A stretch of 64,000 bases of DNA, taken from NCBI GenBank assembly GCA_029990175.1, contig JARKIP010000064.1, positions 15,084,001-15,148,000 of the forward strand. The letters are read 5' to 3'. Shown in pieces: positions 1 to 10,142 of this stretch. The stretch's first letter is position 1. Every line of letters starts with the position of its first letter. The position numbers were made by a program, and so were the translations under genes. The stretch comes from Petunia secreta (Eukaryota > Streptophyta > Magnoliopsida > Solanales > Solanaceae). The notes beneath the pieces are model-generated. The model had not been told where the DNA came from. It ran no database searches and worked only from the letters and a program-made list of their open reading frames with translations.

Positions 1-677
1 GCAAAATGATTAATTTTAATTGTCAGGTGAGACAGTGCTACCACTACAAATAGCTTGGCAATTTGATTAAATCGCTTCTTATGAAAATTTCTTAGTGAAA
101 TTGTGCAATACATGCACCACCAGTTTGTTGCTAATTACGTTTATTAAAGGAGTCATCTGAATACATTGGCCTTTAGGATCAAAAGACTTTTAGCATAAGT
201 GAACCAGAGTAGTGAAATCACCTTCATTAGATAGGCAATTAAAGCATCAGTGAATTATAAGCAGTCAACAGAAACACGGACAATGAGCAAGAAAACCATA
301 AATAGATAACTGCATCTTTTATATATATTATTACATGGCTTACAATTTTGCTACATCGACTTATCCAAGAATACTTACCCTGGATACCAACATAATTTTG
401 CTAGGGGAATACTTTTCCCAAATACTACATACTTATACTTTCAGCCTCTAATTATTTCACATTTGCATGACATTGTCCCTCCAGGGTGTGCCTCTTTTCT
501 CTAGAATGACAAGAGGCTTGTCTAGTTGTTTATCATTCCAAAAGTTAGATAGCCAACATATTTGTAGTTGTTGGTCAAGATTGCAGAATTTGTTAGCGCT
601 AAGTAATAGTAACTAATATCTAGGATTCTACGAAGAATTTATTCTCCTTAACAAGTGGAGTTAATTCATTCATTTCT
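1..677. other. 3' flank and 3' UTR of the Raf-like kinase gene
   Basis: No coding exon or recognised repeat is seen here. It lies downstream of the minus-strand kinase stop codon, so its right-hand part should be 3' UTR. An AATAAA-like hexamer reads on the minus strand at 638-643, only about 35 bases after the stop; whether it is the signal used cannot be judged from sequence. Confidence 0.5.
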
Positions 678-3600
678 TCATTTTCCTCCCATCTGAATCA
701 ACTGTAATGGAGACTTTAGTAGCTTCTTTAACGTATCCACAATGCTACGAAAGGCTGGGCGCTGTGCTGGGTCGCTGCAAGGAAATGTGAGATCATTATA
801 AGCAATGTGCAATCTTGATGGAAAAGAGGGCAACTTCATTGTTCTTTAACTTGATTGACAACACAATCTGACGAGTAAGGAGAAATAATAAAATAGGATA
901 GGATATTGATCACGCTTTCAACCTAAATCTCTTTAGGCCTGAGCATAACATGTTTACTTACTCATTCCAGCAGGCTTCCATAAGAGATGCCAACATAGGA
1001 GAAGTGCCTTGTGGGATAGTAAGCCTCCTGTTCTGAAACGCAACAGCTCCGACCACCTGACAATTTGCAGACATGTCAAGAACATCATTATTTGAGATGT
1101 AAATACACCTAGGACTCAATCCTGAGGATCAAAAACCTTGACAAACTCAGAGAAAAGAGAGTGAGGGGGAGGGGGGGAGGGGGGCAGGGAAGAGGTAAAC
1201 CTGTGCAGGGCCCAGTCCACTCCAAGGCTGTTGCATGGTCACAAGCTCCCATAATATTACGCCAAAGCTGTAGACGTCAGACTTCTCATTTGAGGGCTCC
1301 CCTCGAAGAAATTCGGGGGCCATCCATTCAGGCTGAAATGAAAAGCAAGAGAGTGACAAGCTGATTGAAGGACTGGACGAAAATGCTGTCATCATTTTTC
1401 AACATTAGAACTTGGCTAAAACTTAGATAATAGAAAGAAATGGCCGTACTCGCGTCTTTTCACGAGAGTAACTACTACCTGTATCAGAGGCCCCACAGTA
1501 CTCAACTCGCTAATTTTGGGGATCCTATTGGCTAAATAGCCTAATTAGCATCTAAGATTGGTAAATGGAGCCAAGAAAGTGGTAGCATTAGATGTCTAAA
1601 GGACGCAGAAGGACCAGCAACCTCAGCACAAATATGTCAGTGCTCAGTTTATAAGCATACCATACAACATATACTACCAATAATTATGTATGAGAGAGAG
1701 AGAGAGTTTGTGTGTGGTGGAAGATAACTTACAGTTCCAGCAACTGATTTTGATGATATGAATGTGTTTGCTTTAAATCTTGACAGTCCAAAATCACACA
1801 CCTGGAAAAAACATGTACTGAGTATGAAAACCGCAAAAAACCACCTAAAAACTTGAAGGGAAGTAGGCAACACTTTACCTTTACATTCCAATTTTTGTCA
1901 ACCAACAGGTTAGGAGATTTCAGATCCCAATGCACAATAGGTGGGCTAAGACAATGAAGATAATTGATACCCTTGGCCTGTAATTGAAGTGAATTAAGAA
2001 ACTTTCTAAAAGAAAAGAAAGCATAAAAAAAATGCAACTGATAAATTGTGAAGTACAAACCACATCCAAAGCCATACGGAGACGTCTCCTCTGGTCCATT
2101 AATTCCCCAGCAGCCGGCCTGTGTATCAGACGGAAGAGGCTTCCCCTATCATCATAATCAAGGGATAGAAATTTTAGTCTAGACAAATACTTCAAAATAG
2201 AAAGAGAGAATGTTATGCAGTGAGTAGTGACTAAAACACAAGTTACCTAGGCAAATATTCAGTCACAATTGATAGATGTGGCCGTTTGGTAACAGCTCCC
2301 ATGAACAACACCACATTTGGATGACGGACGCGTTTCATAATTGCAACCTTCAGAAGAATATGAATTGTGAGTTACCATCAAATAATAAATTCCAGCACAA
2401 AAATGTGAATAAAAGGATCAAATGACAGTGGAACAGGAGATATGGTGAGAGACTGCAGGTATCACTCCATCCAATATAAGGAACTCTCTTTTGGCAAAAT
2501 CCTTGAACTAGATTTAAAGAGTTTCACAAGCATAGATTAAAAATACAATTCACAAGACAAGTTGCGATTTAGGTGCAGAATGCCAAGATTAAACTACTTC
2601 AATGACTATGCCTCAATGAAAAGCTAGTTGGGATCCACTACTGCGAAGAGTAACTAAACAGAAAACAAAAAATCTATTACTTTCAGTCGTTTGCTTTTCA
2701 TGCTTACCCTTGCTGTACAAGGGAAACAAGCAAAAACAGGTCAGCCGCAGAAGGCAGGCTTATTTTATCTGAAGCCTAAAGCATTTTATTGGGGCCAGCA
2801 TACAACAGTTCAACCACCTATGCTATGCACTCACCTCCCTTAGGAACTCCTTCAGCTGATCATCATGGAAATCCTGGACAGTAAGCACCTTAACTGCAAC
2901 ATCCTGCAGCAGTTAGTACCCCACTTGATCAGTTCAAAAACAGGTGCTCTATTTCCTAAATAAAAATTAGTTTCCACAACGTATCTTTTTTCGAAAAAGA
3001 TTGTATGAAGCTTCAATGTCATACATTTGTTGCAAATCCTTTATTCCTTCTGGTAATACATGTTTATAACCACAAGTTAAGAGGAAATTTATAAATTTAG
3101 ACACCATAATGTAGGAGCAAATTCAACTACCTCATGCAGGGTGCTTTTGTCAATTGCGAGGAACCAATAGCCATTATCAAGCAGTGATTTGAAAATTACA
3201 GTGACATGACATGAAGTCATATCAACGTCTTATTTCAATGTGATTTACACCTTTGCCTTAACAATTGACATGTGATCATCCATACGCCTTTGACGTGTAA
3301 TGCAGTCAATAAAGATACAACACATGCAACATGATCCCATCTTTTTAGATTTGTACAGAATCTCCTAATCTGATTAATTAACATAGGTATTTATGTGGCA
3401 AACACAAAAGCAACACTCACCGATCCATGCCATTCAGCACGATGTACTGTCCCAAATGAACCTGCACGAAAGATGAGTAATACATCAAGATACATTGATT
3501 TAGGCGGTCCATAAATGAAGAATAATTTACATCAGATATATCGACAAAGACACACCAGCACCAACACGCTCTTTGATCTGTAATTCATCCCATGAGATCT

Positions 3601-6600
3601 CAAGCCAATCCATTGCCAGAGAAGGCTCAAGATTCAAGTATCTTGGATTTGTTACAGCCGGATATTTGTCACGATTCCCTGTTATACCTCTGACCTCCAT
3701 TGCATCTATGTGACCTATTAAAGTTGCTTTTGGTGGTCTGCCAGGGCGTATTGATGAGTTTTTGGACAGAACAACCTCCTTCTTGTAAGTCTGTCTGATA
3801 ATAATTTTGTCCTCTCTAGGTCTACAATACTCATCTCCTACTGTTTCAGCTGCAGCAACTTTAGATGATTCAATTGCCAAATCATGACAAGGCTGGTATA
3901 GTGCATCATTTGGAAATTTTGGCATATCACTGACAACAATGTCGTCCACATGATCATGTTCAATATGAGGGCCTGCAAGAATAGAAATTACAAACTCCTT
4001 ACTCTAATGGTGACAGACAATTTTGAACTTCAAAAATCACCCAGTTGCCGATTCTAAGAGTCAAAGTATATGCATAAAACAAGTCCTTCCAATAAAGTCA
4101 GCAAAGAATTTCCAAATAAGCATATTTTCCTCTGCTGCAACGCAGGATACTATCATAGTAAGACAAAACATACCAATAAGGAGATGATGAAAAACAAAAG
4201 GTGAAATAAGCGTAGCGAATCACATAGATGAGCCCCTATCTGCCAGTGTTGGGATGGATAGGGCACCGCATAGGAAGACCAATTATCTCTCTTTTCCAAT
4301 TTATACAATTTATCATGGGACAAATTGAGTTACACACATTCATCCACAGATTTTCAAATGTATTAACTTGCTATGGTTCTTGTTGTATCTCAAGCTGTGA
4401 ATGCCTTTTCATCAGCTTCTTTCATGTAATAATGTTAAATTAGTGTGGTCAATACCTGCCCACTTAATAGGAATTTTACTCAGCTTCCACGAAGCGTCTA
4501 AAAGCCACAAACATTAGGTTGGTGTGTTCATTCCTTCTTTTATCAAGCATTCATAAAAAGCCGCAGAGGCATGGAAATAATAGCACACCTGTATGCAAAG
4601 CATTTTCTGGAGGATCAAACGTGTCATTTGAATGCAGTAACTGATTACTTATGTCATTATCCATGTGCGGTTGTTGATATTCCTTCAGATGAGATACTTG
4701 AAGTGGTGAAGGAACAGGAGACAGTACACTTCCATTGACGGAGGAATCTGGACCATGTACATTTCCCGGATCCCCAACAAGATCAACCACAAATTCTCTG
4801 ACAAAATATAGACACAAGTCAAATAAGAACGAATTGAAAATAAAGATCATGCTCGCCAATGCTTAAAACAAGTAGTGGATCTCCTCATAGTCCGAGTTTG
4901 GAATTTCCCAAATGTTATACAAAAAGGCCAAGCCTTCCAGAAGTTTATAGTGCAACATCAAAGTAACACGTTGCATCAGGGTAGGTTGCGTACATCACAC
5001 CCCTTGGGGTGCGGCCCTTCCCCGGACCCTGGGCGAGCGGATGCTTTGTGCACCTGGCTGCTCTTTTATCAAAGTAACAGGTTCTAGTTTCTTATATATA
5101 CTCATGAAAGGAGTCAAGCACAATTACATGTGGTAACATAAATGACAAGCAGCCCAAGTAAAGTATTAAAAATGTTGTTGCTGATAAAGGATATAACTAG
5201 TTTGATTGTTCTCCCTCTTTTTCAAGATTAATGGAGATAGTGGATAAGATGTTTTACCTTGACAATCTTCTGTCATCTTCAATTTTCACCAGACAAGAAG
5301 ATCGATGATCTGCAACACAATACTTGCAACCACGAGCTATCCTGCAAGGCAAACCTACGTAATCCGCCAATTTCTGTATACCACAAAAATACCAGTCAGA
5401 ACAATATTTTACCCTGCTCATTTGACAATTATAGATAAAGAGTGTGTTTCAAAAAGAATTTGCGGACGAAAAGTGTGTGTGAAAGACAATGGAAAAGAGG
5501 AAAAAGGGGTCTCTTACTGACCTTGAACAAAATAGCTCTGTGCCTGCAAAGTCCTGAGGACAGATTGCCTATTGGTAGCACAATGCATTTCTGCAGATCT
5601 TTTAATTGCTTGCTAACAACTCTCCACCGATGATGAAGATCACCTTGCTCCACCGGAAAAGAACCCCTTAAATTTCAAGAAACTCAATTTCATACAGAAG
5701 AATATTAATTCTAAAGAGCATACTTTGAATAAAATTGATACCTACCCCATATAGACAGCCACAAGCTTGCCAAGTTTTTCTGCCAACACTAATGTATTCT
5801 CTGCAGTAAAGTAAATCTCTTGAGCTTTATCTTCTAATTCCCTGAGCCTTGAATCCCCACGCCTATCAATAAGAACAACCTCCATTGATGTGTCACTAGG
5901 TTCAATTCCTCTTAGTGACATTAGAGATGGTATTTGTCTACCATCCTCCGTTTCATTACACATAACCCACAGATAAGGATTCATTCCTAATATGTTATAA
6001 AACCCATCTGATATCTTGTCAGCATAAGACAACGAACCACTCACCTGAAATTTTCACAAACTTTAAGCATTAGACAAGAATCCACAGACCACATGACAAA
6101 TAACAAATGCTTACAGCTAAAATAACCGGAAATATAATTGTTTCTCTCCATAAGTAATAACACATCGACACTCAGAACTAGTTTCATACTGATTACTCCA
6201 TGGTAGAACATAGATTTCAAAGACCAGCTAGAGGAGGCATGGCCACTGGTCATATTAGAATCAAAAGGCAAACATTTTAGCTTTAGTACTAAAATGACCA
6301 CAACAATAATGCTTCAAGCCCAAACTAGCTGGAGAAACCGGAATGCAACACAAGGACATAGGACATAGAATGTAGCAGCTGATTTCAGAACCTGGATTGA
6401 CAAAATCATGCCTCTTTGTGGATATATACTTAAAGAGGCAACACAAAATTGTAAATTTCGCCTTCCACTTTGATATTTGGTAGCTAATTTCTATGCACTG
6501 ATGACAGTATACAAATCCTTTGAAATGATCTTCAAGAATAGGTAAATGTCTACCGTAATCCTAATTTTAACGGAGTACTGTAATCCGTTAAAATACATTG

Positions 6601-7691
6601 ATAGTGTAAAATCTGTTAATCGACATATATCACTTAAATTCTTTCGCTGTCATATGATAGCAGCAAAACAAAAAGTCTAGAACTACTCATTGGAAGAGCA
6701 CCCACAAGTGACACAATTGAGCTATATATAGCATATCAAAAGCACTCCCAGTAAAATCACAGTCATTACCAGACATCACATTTATTTCCAGGAACAGTGA
6801 GAGAGGAGAAGAAAAGAGAGAGCGATATATTAAATATACCCATAAACGATAGGACACAGTCTGAGCATCAGATGATCCACCAAAGCCCTTAGTACTTCTA
6901 CATTCTTGCAAAAGCATAGGCTCTCCAGAAACAAGCATTGCTTGTTCTACAAGCTTTTTAGCAAGAGTAAGCTGCAAGTAATAACTCTCCTTCGACTTCT
7001 GCATCAATGCATTCTCAGTACTCTCAACTCTTTCCCCCTCTTCCTCCTCCTCCTCCGCCACCACTTCCCTCGTCGTAGACGTCTGTGTATCCTTAACCCC
7101 TGTATTACTCGTCGTCCCTGAAAACAAACTCCCTGCATAACTAGTACTTCCCCAACTCGATAACCTTTGCAACGAACTCTGTCTCTCAAAATTACCCTTA
7201 GTACTTCCACTACTTGATAACCTCCGCAATGAAACTTTATTACGATCAAAAAGAGCTTGCTGATGTACATTCTGATGATCACCAAGACGCTTACAATCAT
7301 CAACCAGTAACTCATGTGGTACAGCCTGAGGAGGCACAGGAAGCAAAAGCTCACTTTCATCATCATGATCAGGATCATTTGCAGCCTCCAATTTGATCTT
7401 CACGTGATTCTGTATTGACTTACCTTTCTTATTCTTTTCTGTCAACCAGTTCACAAAAGCAGCTAATTGTTTCCCGTGAATCTTGTCACGTTGCCCTGAC
7501 GAAAATGAACCATCAAAATTATCATTATTATCACCCACTGCTTTTTCATTTGTGACTTGCTGTGGCTTTGATGTGACAGAAACATCATCTTCGATTTTGT
7601 TCTCGTGATTATCATTAACGAACTTTGAAGATGCATCGAATCCTCTATCAGGAAATTGCCTAGGAAAGAAGTAAGTAGTTCTATGAGGCAT
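678..7691 (-). CDS. CTR1/EDR1-family Raf-like MAPKKK (Ser/Thr protein kinase), 15 exons, complete
   Basis: Exons read on the minus strand: 7691-6840, 6044-5746, 5666-5522, 5373-5258, 4797-4589, 3972-3556, 3461-3421, 2903-2835, 2347-2247, 2145-2061, 1977-1879, 1801-1733, 1332-1201, 1056-962, 774-678. All junctions are GT-AG and phases agree, giving 941 residues and a TGA stop. Residues 1-284 are low-complexity and acidic; about 285-560 form the EDR1 regulatory domain (SYADKISDGFYNILGMNPYL, GLPCRIARGCKYC, DLVGDPG). The kinase domain starts near 675: glycine loop VGAGSFGTV, ATP lysine in VAVKV (K698), DFG at 814-816, PEWMAPEF activation-loop end. The catalytic loop reads HWD (794-796) instead of HRD. 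The family signals in the cytosol, in ethylene (CTR1) or defence/stress (EDR1) pathways. Length and the HWD loop suggest a clade other than true CTR1; I infer an orthologue of the long Arabidopsis Raf-like members. No frame break is seen. Confidence 0.93.
1692..1706. repeat. GA microsatellite in an intron of the kinase gene
   Basis: A short run of GA dinucleotides sits just past the donor of exon 12 of the minus-strand kinase gene. No function is implied. Confidence 0.7.
4957..5079 (+). mobile_element. 5'-truncated SINE (Au/SolS type) with target site duplications
   Basis: The core 4981-5067 carries the conserved 3' half of a tRNA-derived plant SINE of the Au/SolS type: GCGTACATCACACCCCTTGG, then GGCCCTTCCCCGGACCCTG, then GGATGCTTTGTGCACC, then GGCTGCTCTTTT. 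A 12-bp direct repeat ATCAAAGTAACA flanks it at 4957-4968 and 5068-5079, as expected for target-primed insertion. The tRNA-like head with pol III boxes is missing, so the copy is truncated and inactive. It lies in intron 4 of the kinase gene in the opposite orientation. The family name is from memory of plant SINEs; the duplication is seen directly. Confidence 0.82.
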
Positions 7692-8466
7692 TATTTCACT
7701 ATCTTCACGTGAACTAACAAAATCTCAACTACTAACGAAAGTGACGCCAAAAACTTCTCCGACGTATCGCTGAAAATCTTGATCAGAAAATTAATCAAAC
7801 CGAAGAAATAGCTGAACAAGACATTATATTTGACTTTGAAGATGGATGACTTCACTTTGCGAGATGCTTTGCCTTCTTCTTTTTTCACCTGTGTGTTGCT
7901 GAATATGAAACAAAACCGACCAACCCAGCTATTCTGCAAACTTGTTCTTGTATACACTAACAAAAATTACACCATGTGCGCATATCATAATTTGTCATGT
8001 AAATACACAAATATATATGATACGAGTGTTTCTTGAATATGGAGCAAGATACTGGTGAACTCTGAAAAGAAACTAGCTGACAAAATGTTTATAGCAAATG
8101 GAGTTTAAGTTTTTAGTTGAGAGAGAACAGAAGAAGAAAGAAAGAAACGAACAGTTGTTGAAGTGTGTGTATATTTTAAAGGGAGGGTAGAGTTAAGGAT
8201 TAAAAATTAGTGGGAAATTGAAAACATAAGGTGGTTATGCTAATGTGCGCCGGGGGTGATATATTGGTAACATGGCTACTTGTTTTGTAATATGACCACG
8301 TAAGGTTGAGGTATGACATGCAGTCGACACGTACGAAAATTGACAGCGAGTGCTACTGGTTGCCCTGGCGTACGTTAGAGAGCAGCAAATTCGCGGGTTC
8401 GTACGACAATTAAAATACTCCTACTCCCTAAGATCTAAGTAGAAGTAGTTGAATTTTTTGGATTTC
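7692..8466 (-). promoter_or_regulatory. 5' UTR and presumed promoter of the Raf-like kinase gene
   Basis: This stretch lies upstream of the kinase start codon. On the minus strand an A/T-rich element TTTAAAATATA at about 8168-8181 is a possible TATA box, followed by a purine/CA-rich leader typical of plant 5' UTRs. No start site can be proven, and a leader intron is possible. The TRIM array begins 775 bp upstream of the start codon, so part of the distal promoter may be transposon-derived. No other coding sequence is seen. Confidence 0.4.
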
Positions 8467-8658
8467 TCTAACAGCCAAAGCTCGTTAGTGATACGGTCTG
8501 TTTTGAACTTACGTCCGCACGGCTTTAAAACACGTCTTACGTCCGCACGGCTTTAAAACACGTCTTACATCCGCACGGCTTTAAAACACGTCACCAAAGT
8601 CTAAGGCCAATTGTGTTATGCCGATGTGGAACACTTAACCCTTAGCTCGTGTGTTACA
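8467..8658 (-). repeat. TRIM LTR with an internal 28-bp triplication
   Basis: This outermost LTR is longer than its siblings because a 28-bp segment containing CCGCACGGCTTTAAAACACG is repeated three times (8511-8538, 8539-8566, 8567 on). Other LTRs in the array carry it once. Its left end is TCTAACAG instead of TGTAACAG, which would impair integrase recognition. Confidence 0.85.
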
Positions 8659-8729
8659 TACACCCCCTCTTATGGACTCAGCGTCCTCACTGAGGTTTGC
8701 CCCGCTTGCCCCACATTCCTGATACCATC

Positions 8730-8842
8730 TATAACAGCCTAAGCTCGCTAGTGATACTATCCGCTTTGGGCGTAGGCCCGCACATCTGTAACAGCCTAAG
8801 CTCGCTAGTGATACTTTCCGCTTGGGCGTAGGCCCGCACATC
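8730..8842 (-). repeat. Two 56-57-bp partial TRIM LTR units in tandem
   Basis: Two copies (8730-8786 and 8787-8842) of only the first part of the LTR, TAACAGCCTAAGCTCGCTAG through GTAGGCCCGCACATC, stand before the full LTR that starts at 8843. They look like slippage or unequal-exchange products within the array. Confidence 0.85.
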
Positions 8843-9003
8843 TGTAACAGCCTAAGCTCGCTAGTGATACTTTCCGCTTTGGGCGTAGGCCCGCACGGCT
8901 TTAAAACGTATCACTAGGATCTAAGAAATGTTTATTTAAATACCCAGGATCACTCATGTGTTATGCCGATGTGGGATACTTAACCCTTAGCTGGGGTGTT
9001 ACA
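8843..9003 (-). repeat. TRIM long terminal repeat, full length (161 bp)
   Basis: It runs from TGTAACAGCC to GGGTGTTACA as read on the plus strand. This is the reverse complement of a TG...CA-bounded LTR. A TATTTAAATA motif is present on the transcribed strand. Confidence 0.85.
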
Positions 9004-9248
9004 TACACCCCCTCTTATGAACTCAGCGTCATCGCTGAGGTTTGCCCCGCCTTCCCGGAATTTGCCTAGACTCAGCGCTGAACTCTGTCCCACATCGACA
9101 AGGCGCTAGTGATACTGTCCGCTTTGAGCCTAGGCCCGCACGACTTTAAAACGCGTCACTAGGGTCTAAGGCCTGTTAACTTATATACCCAGCATCTCTC
9201 CTGTGTTATGTCGATGTGAGACACTTAACCCTTAGCTGGGGTGTTACA

Positions 9249-9378
9249 TACACTCCACCCCCTCTTATGGACTCAGCATCCTGCAGTGGTTTGCCCCGCA
9301 TACCTGGATTCGCCTAGACTCAGCACTGAACACTGTCCCGCATCGACAAGGCTGACACGGAGTGGCTCTGATACCATC
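9249..9378 (-). other. TRIM internal domain with tRNA-Met primer-binding site
   Basis: A 130-bp internal block. Its right end, plus-strand GGCTCTGATACCA (about 9364-9376), is the complement of TGGTATCAGAGCC, the standard plant PBS for initiator tRNA-Met, directly next to an LTR end at 9379. Its left end is the purine tract seen on the minus strand. No ORF of note is present. Confidence 0.82.
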
Positions 9379-9548
9379 TGTAACAGCCCAAGTCCGCTAT
9401 TGATATTGTCCGTTTTGGGCCTAGGCTTGCACGACTTTAAAATCCGTCTTCGCTGAGGTTTGCCCTGCATACCCAGGATTTGCCTAGACTCAGCCCTGAA
9501 TTCTGACCCACATCGACAAGGCTGATACGGAGTGGCTCTGATACCATC

Positions 9549-9708
9549 TGTAACAGCCCAAGCATACTAGTAATACTGTCCGCTTTGGGCCTAGGCCCGC
9601 ACGGCTTTAAAACTCGTCACCAGGGTCTAAGGACAGTTAACTTATATACCCAACATCTCTCCTGAGTTATGCTGTTGTGGGACACTTAACCCTTAGTTGT
9701 ATGTTACA
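9549..9708 (-). repeat. TRIM long terminal repeat, full length (160 bp)
   Basis: It is bounded by TGTAACAGCC and ATGTTACA on the plus strand. It is preceded by an intact GGCTCTGATACCATC (PBS complement) and followed by the CACCCCCTCTTATGG tract complement. Confidence 0.85.
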
Positions 9709-9968
9709 TACACCCCCTCTTATGGACTCAGCGTCCTCACTGAGGTTTGCCCCGCATTCCCAGGATTTGCCTAGACTCAGCGCTGAACTCTGTCCCACAT
9801 CAACAAGGCTGACACGGAGTGACTTAGTTGAGGTGTGTCACATACACCCCCTCTTAAGGACTCAGCGTCCTTGCTGCGGTTTGCCCGCCTTCCCGGGATT
9901 TTCCTAGATTCAGCGCTGAACTCTGTGCCACATCGACAAGGCTGACACGGAGTGGCTCTAATATCATT

Positions 9969-10137
9969 TGTAACAGCCCAAGCCCGCTAGTGATACTGTC
10001 GCTTTTGGCCTAGCCGTCTAGGCCCGCACGGCTTTAAAACGCTTCACTAAAGTCTAAGGGATGACTTACTTAAATACCCAGAATCACTTCTGTGTTATGT
10101 TGATGTGGAATACTTAATTCTTAGTCGGGGTGTCATA
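9969..10137 (-). repeat. TRIM long terminal repeat, terminal copy (169 bp)
   Basis: This is the outer LTR on the right side. Its end reads GTGTCATA instead of GTGTTACA, so this terminus is mutated. It is followed directly by the ATTTC duplication. Confidence 0.82.
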
Positions 10138-10142
10138 ATTTC

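Larger units (their letters stand above)
8462..10142 (-). mobile_element. Tandem array of a TRIM (miniature LTR retrotransposon), about 1.67 kb
   Basis: Alternating LTR and internal blocks repeat several times. On the minus strand each LTR starts TGTAACACCCC, has a TATA-like TATTTAAATA in some copies, and ends GCTGTTACA. It is followed by GA and TGGTATCAGAGCC, the primer-binding site complementary to plant initiator tRNA-Met. Each internal block ends with a purine tract AAGAGGGGGTG before the next LTR. Full-size LTRs are about 160 bp (8843-9003, 9549-9708, 9969-10137) and internal blocks about 130 bp; no protein is encoded. A 5-bp duplication ATTTC flanks the whole array at 8462-8466 and 10138-10142. 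Several units are partly deleted. TRIM assignment rests on size, termini, PBS and PPT. I looked for a 5S-like segment (Cassandra) and saw none. Confidence 0.87.

Noticed and set aside
2945..3420. An extra kinase exon between exons 7 and 8
   Set aside because: Joining exon 7 to exon 8 directly keeps the phase and yields the expected HGS-DVAVKV sequence, so nothing is missing.
5518..5522. Alternative donor four bases downstream at kinase exon 3 (GTCA then GTAAGA)
   Set aside because: It would shift exon 4 out of the frame that encodes LADYVGLPCRIARG; the donor GTCAGT after 5522 keeps it.
8467..10137. Regularly spaced repeats that resemble a CRISPR array
   Set aside because: The repeats are about 160-bp LTRs with tRNA-Met primer sites and a flanking duplication in plant DNA, so a TRIM array explains them.
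8467..10137. Cassandra-type TRIM carrying 5S rRNA
   Set aside because: The LTRs contain no stretch I can match to the 5S internal promoter, so the Cassandra label is not supported.
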